Below, piece by piece: positions 27,404-37,343 of a stretch of DNA of 64,000 nucleotides. How positions within the stretch are numbered: the stretch's first letter is position 1; the number at the start of each line of letters is the position of its first letter. The position numbers were made by a program, and so were the translations under genes. The DNA lies in contig JAIPFF010000002.1 in the NCBI GenBank assembly GCA_021736785.1, positions 168,979 to 232,978 on the forward strand, given 5' to 3'. Below the pieces are notes generated by a model. It saw only the letters and a program-made list of their open reading frames with translations, was not told the origin of the DNA and searched no databases. The stretch comes from Thiohalocapsa sp. Its GTDB lineage: Bacteria > Pseudomonadota > Gammaproteobacteria > Chromatiales > Chromatiaceae.

Positions 27404-27694
27404 ATGCTCGTAATCGTGACATACGATGTTTCCACGGAATCCAAGGAAGGCCGGCGCCGCCTGCGCCGAGTAGCGAAGACATGCGAGCGGATGGGGCAGC
27501 GCGTCCAGAAATCCGTTTTCGAATGCCAACTGGACGAAACGCAGTTTGAAGCCTTGGAACGCGATTTGCTCGAAGAAATCAACTTGGCCGAAGATAACCT
27601 CCGCTTCTATCGCCTCACCGAGCCCTACCAGATGAAGATCAAGCAGTACGGAACCTTCCGTTCCATTGATTTTGCCGGTGCCTTGGTAGTCTAA
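27404..27694 (+). CDS. cas2: CRISPR adaptation protein Cas2
   Basis: A 96-residue protein with the ferredoxin-like Cas2 pattern: [27 protein letters not shown], with Asp in TYDV, then [11 protein letters not shown] and the beta-strand NLRFYRL. It bridges two Cas1 dimers. The start at 27404 is preferred over the upstream ATG at 27386 because GGAGG (27393-27397) lies 6 bases before it. It is the last cas gene; the CRISPR leader begins after its stop. Confidence 0.95.
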   Translation: MLVIVTYDVSTESKEGRRRLRRVAKTCERMGQRVQKSVFECQLDETQFEALERDLLEEINLAEDNLRFYRLTEPYQMKIKQYGTFRSIDFAGALVV

Positions 27695-27872
27695 CGCGCG
27701 AACCCTGAGCGACCGGCACTTTCCGGTGGTTTCGCGCACCCTCTAAGTCATTGATCTTTCGACACCCTTCTCTACCCGTCCCCGCTTGGCGCACCCTTCT
27801 CCTTGCGCTCGTCAGACGACTCGCGCAAGCTCACTCTGTTCCGACGGGCAATCAACGGGTTGCGCGAACGGA
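27695..27872 (+). promoter_or_regulatory. CRISPR leader
   Basis: These 178 bases lie between the cas2 stop and the first perfect repeat. No gene is present. It contains pyrimidine-rich tracts (around 27760-27805) and should hold the array promoter and the Cas1-Cas2 docking site. The orientation is supported because repeats next to it are perfect while those at the far end are degenerate. Confidence 0.75.
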
Positions 27873-30800
27873 GCATCGCCCGGCCAATTGGTCGGGCGTG
27901 GATTGAAACGTACAGCGCAAGCGCAACGTATCCGCCGCACATTGACCGCATCGCCCGGCCAATTGGTCGGGCGTGGATTGAAACGAGGAGCGAATACTCG
28001 CGACAGCGTCGCAATTCGGGCATCGCCCGGCCAATTGGTCGGGCGTGGATTGAAACGCTATTCCGCCATTCCCAGAGAGTCTGCGCTCGCATGCATCGCC
28101 CGGCCAATTGGTCGGGCGTGGATTGAAACTTCTTCTGAAGACAAGAATAAAGTGCGCTCAAGCGCAGCATCGCCCGGCCAATTGGTCGGGCGTGGATTGA
28201 AACGCCTTGTCTTCGGCCGCCTACGACAGCCTGCAGCGGCATCGCCCGGCCAATTGGTCGGGCGTGGATTGAAACACGCTGGCCGATCGCGGCAAATACA
28301 CCAGCGTCGAGGGCATCGCCCGGCCAATTGGTCGGGCGTGGATTGAAACCCTGTCCGGGGATTGATGAATTGACCCACACGGTGGCATCGCCCGGCCAAT
28401 TGGTCGGGCGTGGATTGAAACCCGGAAAGCTTGCGCCCGCATTACGCGATGATTGCGCATCGCCCGGCCAATTGGTCGGGCGTGGATTGAAACTCGGCAA
28501 TCGCGGCGATGCACTGTTGCCGCATCTGGCATCGCCCGGCCAATTGGTCGGGCGTGGATTGAAACGAAGGAAGCGAATGGTACTCCACCAAAGCAGACGC
28601 GCATCGCCCGGCCAATTGGTCGGGCGTGGATTGAAACTTGTTTGTCGCGTCGTAGACAAAATGATCGGCACGCATCGCCCGGCCAATTGGTCGGGCGTGG
28701 ATTGAAACCGCAATATCCGGACGGCCTTCAACCGCGCATTCGATGGCATCGCCCGGCCAATTGGTCGGGCGTGGATTGAAACAAATATTCCATGAGCTTA
28801 CGATTCTCGCTGTGAAAGCATCGCCCGGCCAATTGGTCGGGCGTGGATTGAAACAACGGCGTCCGCGCGGCCCGACATCAACAGGAATAGGCATCGCCCG
28901 GCCAATTGGTCGGGCGTGGATTGAAACCCCTAGGTTGGGAATCTGGTCGCGCCGCACTAGTGCGCATCGCCCGGCCAATTGGTCGGGCGTGGATTGAAAC
29001 CGTCGAGCCGCCGAGATCAAAGGCCGCTGGATGCGCATCGCCCGGCCAATTGGTCGGGCGTGGATTGAAACCTGTTGCGCTGCTCGGTGCAACTGCTGCG
29101 CAGGCTCGCATCGCCCGGCCAATTGGTCGGGCGTGGATTGAAACCACCTGTCCGCCGCCGTCGCGTCCGCCATGGCCGGCATCGCCCGGCCAATTGGTCG
29201 GGCGTGGATTGAAACAGCTTGTTGGCGTTGATCATCAATACCGGGATATCGCATCGCCCGGCCAATTGGTCGGGCGTGGATTGAAACACCAGCGCCCTTG
29301 ATGTCGAACTTGTCTCCCATGCGTGCATCGCCCGGCCAATTGGTCGGGCGTGGATTGAAACCTCTCGGCATGCGGACAGCTCCCCGAATAAGTGTCGGCA
29401 TCGCCCGGCCAATTGGTCGGGCGTGGATTGAAACATTATACATCCGAGCCTTGGCGCACAAGACGTCGCCGCATCGCCCGGCCAATTGGTCGGGCGTGGA
29501 TTGAAACTGCTCGACTGCGAGCTATCTGCCTGAAATTTCATTGGCATCGCCCGGCCAATTGGTCGGGCGTGGATTGAAACAGCCGGATCGTGTCGTCATG
29601 CTGCGACGGGCTCTTGCATCGCCCGGCCAATTGGTCGGGCGTGGATTGAAACAAGCAATACCTCGCCGATTTGCTTGCAGAGGGCTCCGCATCGCCCGGC
29701 CAATTGGTCGGGCGTGGATTGAAACTTTTCGCAAGCGCCGCAATCGCGGTGTTTACAATGCATCGCCCGGCCAATTGGTCGGGCGTGGATTGAAACATCC
29801 TCCACAATCTCCGCTTGCTGTGGAGACAGCCCGCATCGCCCGGCCAATTGGTCGGGCGTGGATTGAAACATTATAGCCCTATAGCAATGACGAATGAGTA
29901 ACAAGCATCGCCCGGCCAATTGGTCGGGCGTGGATTGAAACATGATCCCTTGAAGCCCGGCCTGCATCCTGGCAAGCATCGCCCGGCCAATTGGTCGGGC
30001 GTGGATTGAAACTGGTAATTCCCCATACGTTGGCGCATACGCCTCCCACGCATCGCCCGGCCAATTGGTCGGGCGTGGATTGAAACCGATTGCAGGGTGT
30101 GCTATCAAAATAGCACAGCGCCAAGGCATCGCCCGGCCAATTGGTCGGGCGTGGATTGAAACCCCGCGTACTACCGCAACGGGCAGCTCTACACCGGCAT
30201 CGCCCGGCCAATTGGTCGGGCGTGGATTGAAACGTCGTGCTCGACGGATGCGCTGATGGCGTCCGCGGCATCGCCCGGCCAATTGGTCGGGCGTGGATTG
30301 AAACCGCATCACCAAAGGCGTCGCGCGCTACACCGAAGCGCATCGCCCGGCCAATTGGTCGGGCGTGGATTGAAACCTTAGCGCACGGCTGATCCTCCAT
30401 TGCGACAGACGCATCGCCCGGCCAATTGGTCGGGCGTGGATTGAAACTGGTGTCGTCTCGATACGCCCCGCACGGGACTTGTGCATCGCCCGGCCAATTG
30501 GTCGGGCGTGGATTGAAACGCATCCTGTCTCTGCTCATGCCGGAGCTGAAGCTGGGCATCGCCCGGCCAATTGGTCGGGCGTGGATTGAAACCTGAAGAA
30601 CCGCGCGAGCATGTCTTGATGCCCGAGAGCATCGCCCGGCCAATTGGTCGGGCGTGGATTGAAACATCGTGCGGCTGCCCGCTAATGCTGTTCGCCCGCG
30701 CATCGCCCGGCCAATTGGTCGGGCGTGGATTGAAACCTTTTGATGTGACCATTTATGCCTCGCGGCTCCGCCGCATCGCCCGGCCAATTGGTCGGGCGTG

Positions 30801-31889
30801 GATTGAAACCTCAAGATGCACGCGCGTCACCTCGTCGGAGAATGGCATCGCCCGGCCAATTGGTCGGGCGTGGATTGAAACTTCTCTCTATTGGTTGCAA
30901 AAAGGAGCCGGCGCGGGCATCGCCCGGCCAATTGGTCGGGCGTGGATTGAAACCACTTGCGCGCCTGGCGCCAGGTCGCGGCGCTCGTGCATCGCCCGGC
31001 CAATTGGTCGGGCGTGGATTGAAACCGGAATATTCGGACGGCCTTCAACCGCGCATTCGATGCATCGCCCGGCCAATTGGTCGGGCGTGGATTGAAACGC
31101 CGAAGAGCGCCGACGCACGATTCAGGAGCGATGCGCATCGCCCGGCCAATTGGTCGGGCGTGGATTGAAACAGATCGTCCGGGAGTTGGTGGTAGGTCTC
31201 CGCGAGGCATCGCCCGGCCAATTGGTCGGGCGTGGATTGAAACGACAGGGCATCCGCCGCATGCGCCCATACGGCAATGCATCGCCCGGCCAATTGGTCG
31301 GGCGTGGATTGAAACCCGGATGCGCGCCTCGCGCAAGGCCCCCTCCCCTTCGCATCGCCCGGCCAATTGGTCGGGCGTGGATTGAAACACGGGGGAGTCG
31401 GAAATATCGTCTCTATCGTCGCGCATCGCCCGGCCAATTGGTCGGGCGTGGATTGAAACTTCTTGCGCGCGGCCAATAACGCGATACTGCGCGGCATCGC
31501 CCGGCCAATTGGTCGGGCGTGGATTGAAACAGCGTGCAACCCGGCAAATGCCTCAGCACGCTCCTGCATCGCCCGGCCAATCGGTCCGGCGTGGATTTAA
31601 ACCCGACCCGCGAGCTGGTGACGGAAGGAGAGAACCGCGCATCGCCCGGCCAATTGGTTGGGCGCGGATTGAAACCTCTTACTGGCCCCACTTGACGTGC
31701 TCGAGGTCGGCATCGCCCGGTCGATTGATCGGGCGTGGATTGAAACGCGACTGCGGTCACAACATCCCCGATCCAGTCATAGCATCGCCTCAGCGATCGG
31801 CCGGCGTGCGTTGAAACGTTGGGAGTCCGTCCCTCGCGACGTCACTTTGGCGGCATCGCTCGGCCGATCCGCCGGGTGTGGATTGAAAC
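27873..31889 (+). CRISPR. Type I-C CRISPR array: 56 repeats, 55 spacers
   Basis: The repeat unit is 37 bases, starting GCATCGCCCGG and ending GCGTGGATTGAAAC, the 3' handle typical of type I-C. The middle 22 bases are almost fully self-complementary (one G-T pair), giving a 9-bp stem with an AATT loop. Spacers are 34-39 bases, most 34-37. Repeats 1 to 51 (27873-31530) are identical by eye; repeats 52-56 (starting 31566, 31639, 31710, 31782, 31853) carry increasing substitutions, and repeat 55 is one base short. This marks the trailer end, so transcription runs from the cas2 side. Spacer 12 (28709-28745) and spacer 44 (31026-31061) are near-identical. Confidence 0.98.
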
Positions 31890-32118
31890 CTTGGTTCGCG
31901 TCGGGGTGACGTGCCGGCTCTCGTTGATTGCCGTGTCGATCCCATCCTGCATTGGCTGCGCATTCGCGTAGCACCGCTTGTAATTCCGAGCTGCATTATC
32001 TTCAGCGGCGTACCGCGCCCACTGCTGCGCTAGCGCGAGTTTCTTTTCAAGGCGTCCGATAAAGGCGCCTATTCGAACGCTTTTTCTACGATGTGCACGA
32101 TCGCACTCCACCCCCTAC
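31890..32118 (-). other. Post-array region with possible gene remnant
   Basis: On the minus strand these bases translate to a plausible hydrophilic helical segment (RLEKKLALAQQWARYAAEDN, then RNYKRCYANAQPMQDGIDTAINESRH). The frame runs into the last degenerate repeat, where its stop is an accident of repeat sequence. It may be the remains of a gene cut by the array. I recognise no family. Confidence 0.3.
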
Positions 32119-34200
32119 TCAACCCTCTCCGTCGCCCCGATCCGGCTCGGGTCCATTGCCCGGCCCGAAACGCCGCAGTACGCCTTCGAGCAGTGCGGGG
32201 TCGACGGGCTTGAGCAGGAAAGCGTCCATGCCGGCGGCGAGGCAGCCTTGCTTGACTTCGCTGACGGCGCTGGCGGTCAACGCGATGATGGGGACGTGAC
32301 GGCCGGTGCCGATTTCGGCCTGTCGAATGCGCTCGGCGACGTCGATGCCGCTCATGCCGGGTAGGCGCACGTCGAGCAGGGCCAGGTCGAAGCGCGGTTC
32401 GAGCAGTGTGCGGTGGGCGTCGGTGCCGTTGTCGACCAGGGTGACGTCGTGCCCGGCGCGCTGCAGCAGGGTGGTGACGACGCGGGCGCTGATGGCGTCG
32501 TCCTCGGCGACGAGCACGCGTGCGCGGGCGGGCCGCGGCGCGGGCTGCTCCGGCGTTTCGACGGCGGCCTCGCCCGGCTGCTCCGAGACCAGTGCGCGCA
32601 GCGCCGCGAGCAGTTGCTCGGCGGTGAAGGGTTTCGAGATCAAGCGCCACCGCGGCAGGTCGGGCGCGTAGTGACGGTTCGCGTAGCCCAGGATCAGCAC
32701 CGGCACGCCGTCGCTCGGGGCATCGGCCACCGATGCCAGCGCCGAGGGCAGTGCATTTGGTTGTGCGAGCGAGTCCGCGATCAGCAGCGCATCGGCCTGC
32801 GGTGCGTCTTCGGCATGCTCCGAGACCGCGGCGCCTTGGGCCGCCAGGGTCTCGGCGGCCGCCGAGGGGGTGGGCGCGTTCGGCTCCAGCAGCACGAAGC
32901 GCCGGCCGGCAAGCGTCGGCAAGGGCTCGGGCGCGTGCGGGGCTTGGCCTTGCGCGCTGCCCGCGTCTTCGTCGAGGGGCAGAGAGACGGTGAATACGGC
33001 CCCTGCCCCGGACGCGGACTTGACGGTGACGTCGCCGCCCATCAGCCGCGCCAGCTCGCGCGAGATGGTGGTGCCGAGGCCGGTGCCGCTGTGGCGGCGC
33101 GTCGACGACAAGTCGCCCTGCCAGAAACCGTCGAAGAGCTTGTCCAGCTTGTCGGCCGGGATGCCGGCGCCGGTGTCTCGGATGACGATCGCCAACCGCG
33201 GCGGCAGGCGCTCGCCGCCGGCGCGCCGTTGCACGTGCACCTCGACCTCGCCCTGGTCGGTAAATTTGATGGCGTTGCCGATCAAGTTGTACAGCACTTG
33301 ATTCAGGCGCAGTTCGTCGTTGACGAGGCGCGCCGGGACGTCCGGATCGACCCGGCAGATCAGCTCGAGCCCTTTCTCCAGCGCACGGCTGCTGAGCGAT
33401 CGGCAGACCGCGCCGATGCAGGCACGGATGTCGAACGGGGACTTGGAGATTTCGAGCTTGTTGGCCTCGATCTTCGAGAAATCCAGGATGTCGCCGATCA
33501 GCGACATCAGCACATCGGAGGCGGAGCGAATGGCCTCGACGTATTCGCGCTGCTCGCTGTCGAGCTTGGTCCGGCTCATCAAGCGGGACATGCCGATGAC
33601 ACCGGACAGGGGCGTGCGCAGCTCGTGGGTCATGGTCGACAGGAAACGGCTCTTGAGCTCCGTTGCCTGCTCGGCCTCGATCCGGGCGCTGATGATGACG
33701 TACTGATAGACCGGCAGCACGAACAGGAAAACCAGGAAAAAGAAGGTCTCGGAGGGCTGCGTCTGCAGAAAGCCGTTGCGCAGCGCGAGCGCCATGTAGG
33801 CGGCGGCGCAGCTGAGCGCCGCGTACAGCAAGTAGCGCTTACCGTAGCGCGCGCCGTAGCCGACGACCACCCACAGGTAGAGCAGGCAGTAGGGGCTGAT
33901 GGCCTGCTCGGCGGGCAGCAGGATGATGGTAATGGCGCCGATGTCGATGAACAGCGTCAGGACGCGTCGCGCCGGCCAGACGGGCTTGACGAGAATGCTG
34001 GCCAGAATGGAGCCGAACACCACCAGCGCCACCACCAGCACGCGCATGTAATAGTCGAAGTCGCCGGCCAGGTAGCCCAAGGCCTCGGAGACGACGACAT
34101 GCACCATCGCCAGCCCGGCAATGGCCAGCCGCACCAGCGATGACTGTAGCTCGGCGTTTCTCCAGGAGGCGTCCGGACGCTCGACCTTATTGGTATCCAT
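32119..34200 (-). CDS. RpfC-like hybrid sensor histidine kinase
   Basis: A 693-residue inner-membrane kinase. Five or so membrane helices (residues about 25-170) lead into a HisKA domain with phospho-acceptor His in STMTHELRTPLSG (about 190) and a HATPase domain (NAIKF, DTGAGI, GTGLG). A degenerate receiver-like domain follows (FVLLEPNAP, about 455-560), then a complete receiver (VLVAEDD, phospho-Asp in LALLDVRLPG at about 607, LTASA, LKPVD). The layout without a large periplasmic sensor loop matches RpfC, the DSF receptor, though there is no C-terminal Hpt domain and no rpfF or rpfG nearby. The start MDTNKVERP is chosen as the last ATG before the first helix. Confidence 0.85.
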   Translation of the reverse strand: MDTNKVERPDASWRNAELQSSLVRLAIAGLAMVHVVVSEALGYLAGDFDYYMRVLVVALVVFGSILASILVKPVWPARRVLTLFIDIGAITIILLPAEQAISPYCLLYLWVVVGYGARYGKRYLLYAALSCAAAYMALALRNGFLQTQPSETFFFLVFLFVLPVYQYVIISARIEAEQATELKSRFLSTMTHELRTPLSGVIGMSRLMSRTKLDSEQREYVEAIRSASDVLMSLIGDILDFSKIEANKLEISKSPFDIRACIGAVCRSLSSRALEKGLELICRVDPDVPARLVNDELRLNQVLYNLIGNAIKFTDQGEVEVHVQRRAGGERLPPRLAIVIRDTGAGIPADKLDKLFDGFWQGDLSSTRRHSGTGLGTTISRELARLMGGDVTVKSASGAGAVFTVSLPLDEDAGSAQGQAPHAPEPLPTLAGRRFVLLEPNAPTPSAAAETLAAQGAAVSEHAEDAPQADALLIADSLAQPNALPSALASVADAPSDGVPVLILGYANRHYAPDLPRWRLISKPFTAEQLLAALRALVSEQPGEAAVETPEQPAPRPARARVLVAEDDAISARVVTTLLQRAGHDVTLVDNGTDAHRTLLEPRFDLALLDVRLPGMSGIDVAERIRQAEIGTGRHVPIIALTASAVSEVKQGCLAAGMDAFLLKPVDPALLEGVLRRFGPGNGPEPDRGDGEG

Positions 34201-34345
34201 TGCAAGCCCCGCGCTTCGGGCCCCGGTTGCGCGCGGCCGTGATCCGCGCGCGCGAGACTCGGCTATAGCACCCTGCCGCGGTAACTTCAAATGCCGCCGG
34301 AGAAAATCCGAGGCAGCACCGAGTGGCGCAGGGCGGCGCGGCGCG

Positions 34346-37024
34346 CTACAGCACCCGCGAGACCAGTTTCACGCTCGGGTCGTTTCGGTCCGTGGCGATG
34401 CGAAAGCCCAGGGATTTCACCAGCGCGAGCATGCGCGTGTTGGCGGTCAGCACCTCGCCCTCCATGATGCGCAGGCCGCGCTCGCGGGCGTTCTGCATCA
34501 GCGAGCGCATCAGCCTGGCGCCGATGCCCTGGCCGCGGCATTCGTCGCAGACGACGATGGCGAATTCGCAGGTGTCGCCGCCCGGGCGGGACATATAGCG
34601 GGCCACACCGACCTCGACCTCCTGCCCGGCCTCCTCGATCACGCCGATCAGCGCCATTTCGCGGTCGTAGTCGATTTGGGTGAAGCGCACCAGCATCTCC
34701 GGCGTCAGCTCCTTGATGGCCTGCATGAAGCGGAAATACTTGGTCTGCTCGGACAGGCTGCGCACGAAGACCTGCTCCATTTGCGCGTCCTCGGGACGGA
34801 TCGGGCGAATGGTCAGGTCGGTCCCGTCCGGCAGCGGCACGTGCTCGATCAGGTGCTGCGGATAGGGATGAATGGCCATGTGCCCGTACAGCGACTGCTG
34901 CGACGGGCGGTAATTGACGTGGATGCGGGCATCGACGGCGACCACCTCGAGATCGTTGCCGATCAGCGGGTTGATGTCCATTTCGATCAGCTCGGGCAGC
35001 TCGCAGACCATCTCCGAGACCCGCTGCAGGATGCGCGACAGGGCTTGGCGGTTCATGGGCGGCATGTTGCCGAATGCCCCCATCAGCCGGGCGACACGCG
35101 TGTGCTCGATCATGGTCTGGATGATGAACGCATTCAGCGGCGGCAGCCCCAGCGCCCGGTCTTCGAGCACCTCCATGTCCGTGCCGCCGGCGCCGAAGCT
35201 GATCACGGGGCCGAAGATCGGGTCGCGCGCCACGCGCACCATCAGCTCGCGGGCGGCGCGGGTCGGCACCATGTGCTCCACCGTGACGCCTTCGATGCGC
35301 GCCTCCGGGCGCAGCTTCTGCGCGCGCTCGGTCAGGTCGGTGTAGGAGCGGCGGATGCTCTGGGCATCGCTCAGGTTGAGCCGGACACCGTCCACGTCGG
35401 ACTTGTGCGCGATGTCGTGGGAGCTGATCTTCATCACCACCGGGAAGCCGAGCGCCTCGGCCGCCATCAGCGCCTCGTTGGGGCTGCGCGCCATCACCGC
35501 CTGTGTGGTGGGCACGCGGAAGGCCGACAGCACGGCCTTGGCCTCGATGGTGCCGAGCGTCTTGCGGCCCTCGGCCATGACCCCCTCGATAATCAGCCGC
35601 GCGCCTTCGATGTCGGGCGCGAGCTGCTGCGACAGCGGCCCCGGCGATTGAATCAGCAGTTTGCGGTTGCGCTGTTGCTCGGCGAGGAACGACATGGCAT
35701 CCACCGCCACCTCCGGAGAGGCGAAGTGCGGGATGCCGTTCTCCGAGAACAGCCGGTGGGCCTCGGCGACGCGGGTCTCGCCCATCCAGCAGGTCAGCAC
35801 GGGCTTGCGGGTCTTCTTGGCCGCTTCGATCACCTGCTTGGCGAACTCCGTCGGATCGCAGCTGGCGAGCGGCGCGACCAGCGCGAGCACGCCGCTGACC
35901 TTCTCGTCGGCCAGGCAGATGTCGACGGCGGCGCGGTAGCGCTCGGGCGGCGCGTCGCCGATGACGTCCACCGGATTGCCGTGGGACCAGTGCTCGGGCA
36001 GGAGCTGCTCCAGCTTCGCGCGGGTCTCGTCGCTGAGCTGCGCAAGCGCCAGTCCGCAGTCGATGGCGCGGTCCGCGGCCAACACCCCGGGGCCGCCGCC
36101 GTTGGTCACGATCGCGATCCGGTTACTCGATAGCGAGCGCCCGGAACCGAACACCTGCGCCGCCGCGAACAGCTGGGCGAGCCGCTCCACCTGCACCGCG
36201 CCGCCGCGCTCCATCACGGCACGGAAGACATCGGACGAGCCCACCCAGGCGCCGGTGTGCGACTTGGCGGCCCGCGAGCCGGCCGGATGGCGGCCGGTCT
36301 TGACCACCACCACGGGCTTCAGGCGCGCCGCCGCGCGCAGGCCGCTCATGAAGCGGCGCGCATCGCGCACCCCTTCGACATAGAGCAGGATGCTGTGCGT
36401 CTGCGGATCGAGCGCCAGATAATCAAGCACGTCGCCGAAGTCCACGTCCGCCGCGGCGCCGAGCGACACCACCGCGGAGAAGCCGAGCCGGCGCGGCCCG
36501 GACCAGTCCAGCATCGCCGAGCACACGGCCCCGGACTGGGACACCAGCGCGACATTGCCGGGGCGCGCCAGCTCATTGCCGAAGGTGGCATTGAGGCCGT
36601 GGGACGGGCGCATCACGCCCAGGCAGTTCGGCCCCAGCACGCGGATTCGGTTGCGCCTGGCCGCCTCCACCAGGCGCTCCTGCAGCGCGGCGCCGCGCTC
36701 GCCGTGCTCGGAGAAGCCGGCGGAGTGCACGACCGCGGCGCGCACGCCGTACTCGCCGCACTGGTCGAGAATCGCGGCGACCTTATTCGCGGGTGTTGCG
36801 ATCAGCGCCAGCTCGACGTGCTTGTCGAGCGCCGCCAAATCCTTGTAGCAGGGCTGCCCGGCCACCTCGGTGTACTTCGGGTTGATGGCATAGCAGGGCC
36901 CTTTGAACCCGCCTTCGAGCAGATTGCGGAACACCATGCCGCCGACCGAGCCCTCGCGGTCACTGGCGCCGAATACGGCCACCGCATCGGGAACGAACAA
37001 TTGGTCGACGTCGGAAAGACGCAT
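34346..37024 (-). CDS. pat: Pat/PatZ-type protein lysine acetyltransferase (NDP-forming acyl-CoA synthetase-like plus GNAT)
   Basis: An 892-residue protein. The order of domains is CoA-binding (VFGASDREGSVG, residues about 18-29), succinyl-CoA-ligase-like (LVSQSGAVCSAML; NGGGPGVLAAD), ATP-grasp (MKISSHDIAHKSD; ISFGAGGTDME) and a C-terminal GNAT domain (about 730-890) with the acetyl-CoA loop CRGQGIGARLM. This is the architecture of YfiQ/Pat, which acetylates lysines of acetyl-CoA synthetase and other proteins; the synthetase half senses CoA metabolites and lacks synthetase activity. The start at 37024 has GGAGGG about 9 bases upstream. It is divergent from a deacetylase-family gene. Confidence 0.9.
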   Translation of the reverse strand: MRLSDVDQLFVPDAVAVFGASDREGSVGGMVFRNLLEGGFKGPCYAINPKYTEVAGQPCYKDLAALDKHVELALIATPANKVAAILDQCGEYGVRAAVVHSAGFSEHGERGAALQERLVEAARRNRIRVLGPNCLGVMRPSHGLNATFGNELARPGNVALVSQSGAVCSAMLDWSGPRRLGFSAVVSLGAAADVDFGDVLDYLALDPQTHSILLYVEGVRDARRFMSGLRAAARLKPVVVVKTGRHPAGSRAAKSHTGAWVGSSDVFRAVMERGGAVQVERLAQLFAAAQVFGSGRSLSSNRIAIVTNGGGPGVLAADRAIDCGLALAQLSDETRAKLEQLLPEHWSHGNPVDVIGDAPPERYRAAVDICLADEKVSGVLALVAPLASCDPTEFAKQVIEAAKKTRKPVLTCWMGETRVAEAHRLFSENGIPHFASPEVAVDAMSFLAEQQRNRKLLIQSPGPLSQQLAPDIEGARLIIEGVMAEGRKTLGTIEAKAVLSAFRVPTTQAVMARSPNEALMAAEALGFPVVMKISSHDIAHKSDVDGVRLNLSDAQSIRRSYTDLTERAQKLRPEARIEGVTVEHMVPTRAARELMVRVARDPIFGPVISFGAGGTDMEVLEDRALGLPPLNAFIIQTMIEHTRVARLMGAFGNMPPMNRQALSRILQRVSEMVCELPELIEMDINPLIGNDLEVVAVDARIHVNYRPSQQSLYGHMAIHPYPQHLIEHVPLPDGTDLTIRPIRPEDAQMEQVFVRSLSEQTKYFRFMQAIKELTPEMLVRFTQIDYDREMALIGVIEEAGQEVEVGVARYMSRPGGDTCEFAIVVCDECRGQGIGARLMRSLMQNARERGLRIMEGEVLTANTRMLALVKSLGFRIATDRNDPSVKLVSRVL

Positions 37025-37343
37025 GTCAAACAGCCCTCCGGGGCGCGATAAAACGGTTGTAATGTGCTTAGGACGGCGCCGGGCCTGCCTTGGCGAAGCG
37101 CCGGGGTCGCGGCTGGCGGCGCCCGCCGTCTGCATGCCGTCCATCCGTCGGCGCGCCGCGCGGCGCGGGCGCCGCGTAACGTCCGCATTTCCCTTAGAGC
37201 ATTCGCCGACTTATGCTCTGGGGTAATGGATTGCGCGGGCGCGGCGCGATCGGCGCCGCCGATCCCGCCTGCCCCGCACTGACTTGGCCGGGCGGACGGC
37301 GACGGGCCGCTCGGCCCATGACGAACCGAAAACGGGCACCGAA
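37025..37343. other. Divergent region between acetyltransferase and deacetylase genes
   Basis: These 319 bases have no gene. They must hold the promoters of both divergent genes. I see no clear operator palindrome. Confidence 0.35.

Noticed and set aside
27803..31814. Many long open frames on both strands with recurrent IARPIGRAWIET or SIHARPIGRAM units
   Set aside because: They are translations of the palindromic CRISPR repeat in all frames. They have no ribosome-binding sites, and the unit length equals repeat plus spacer.
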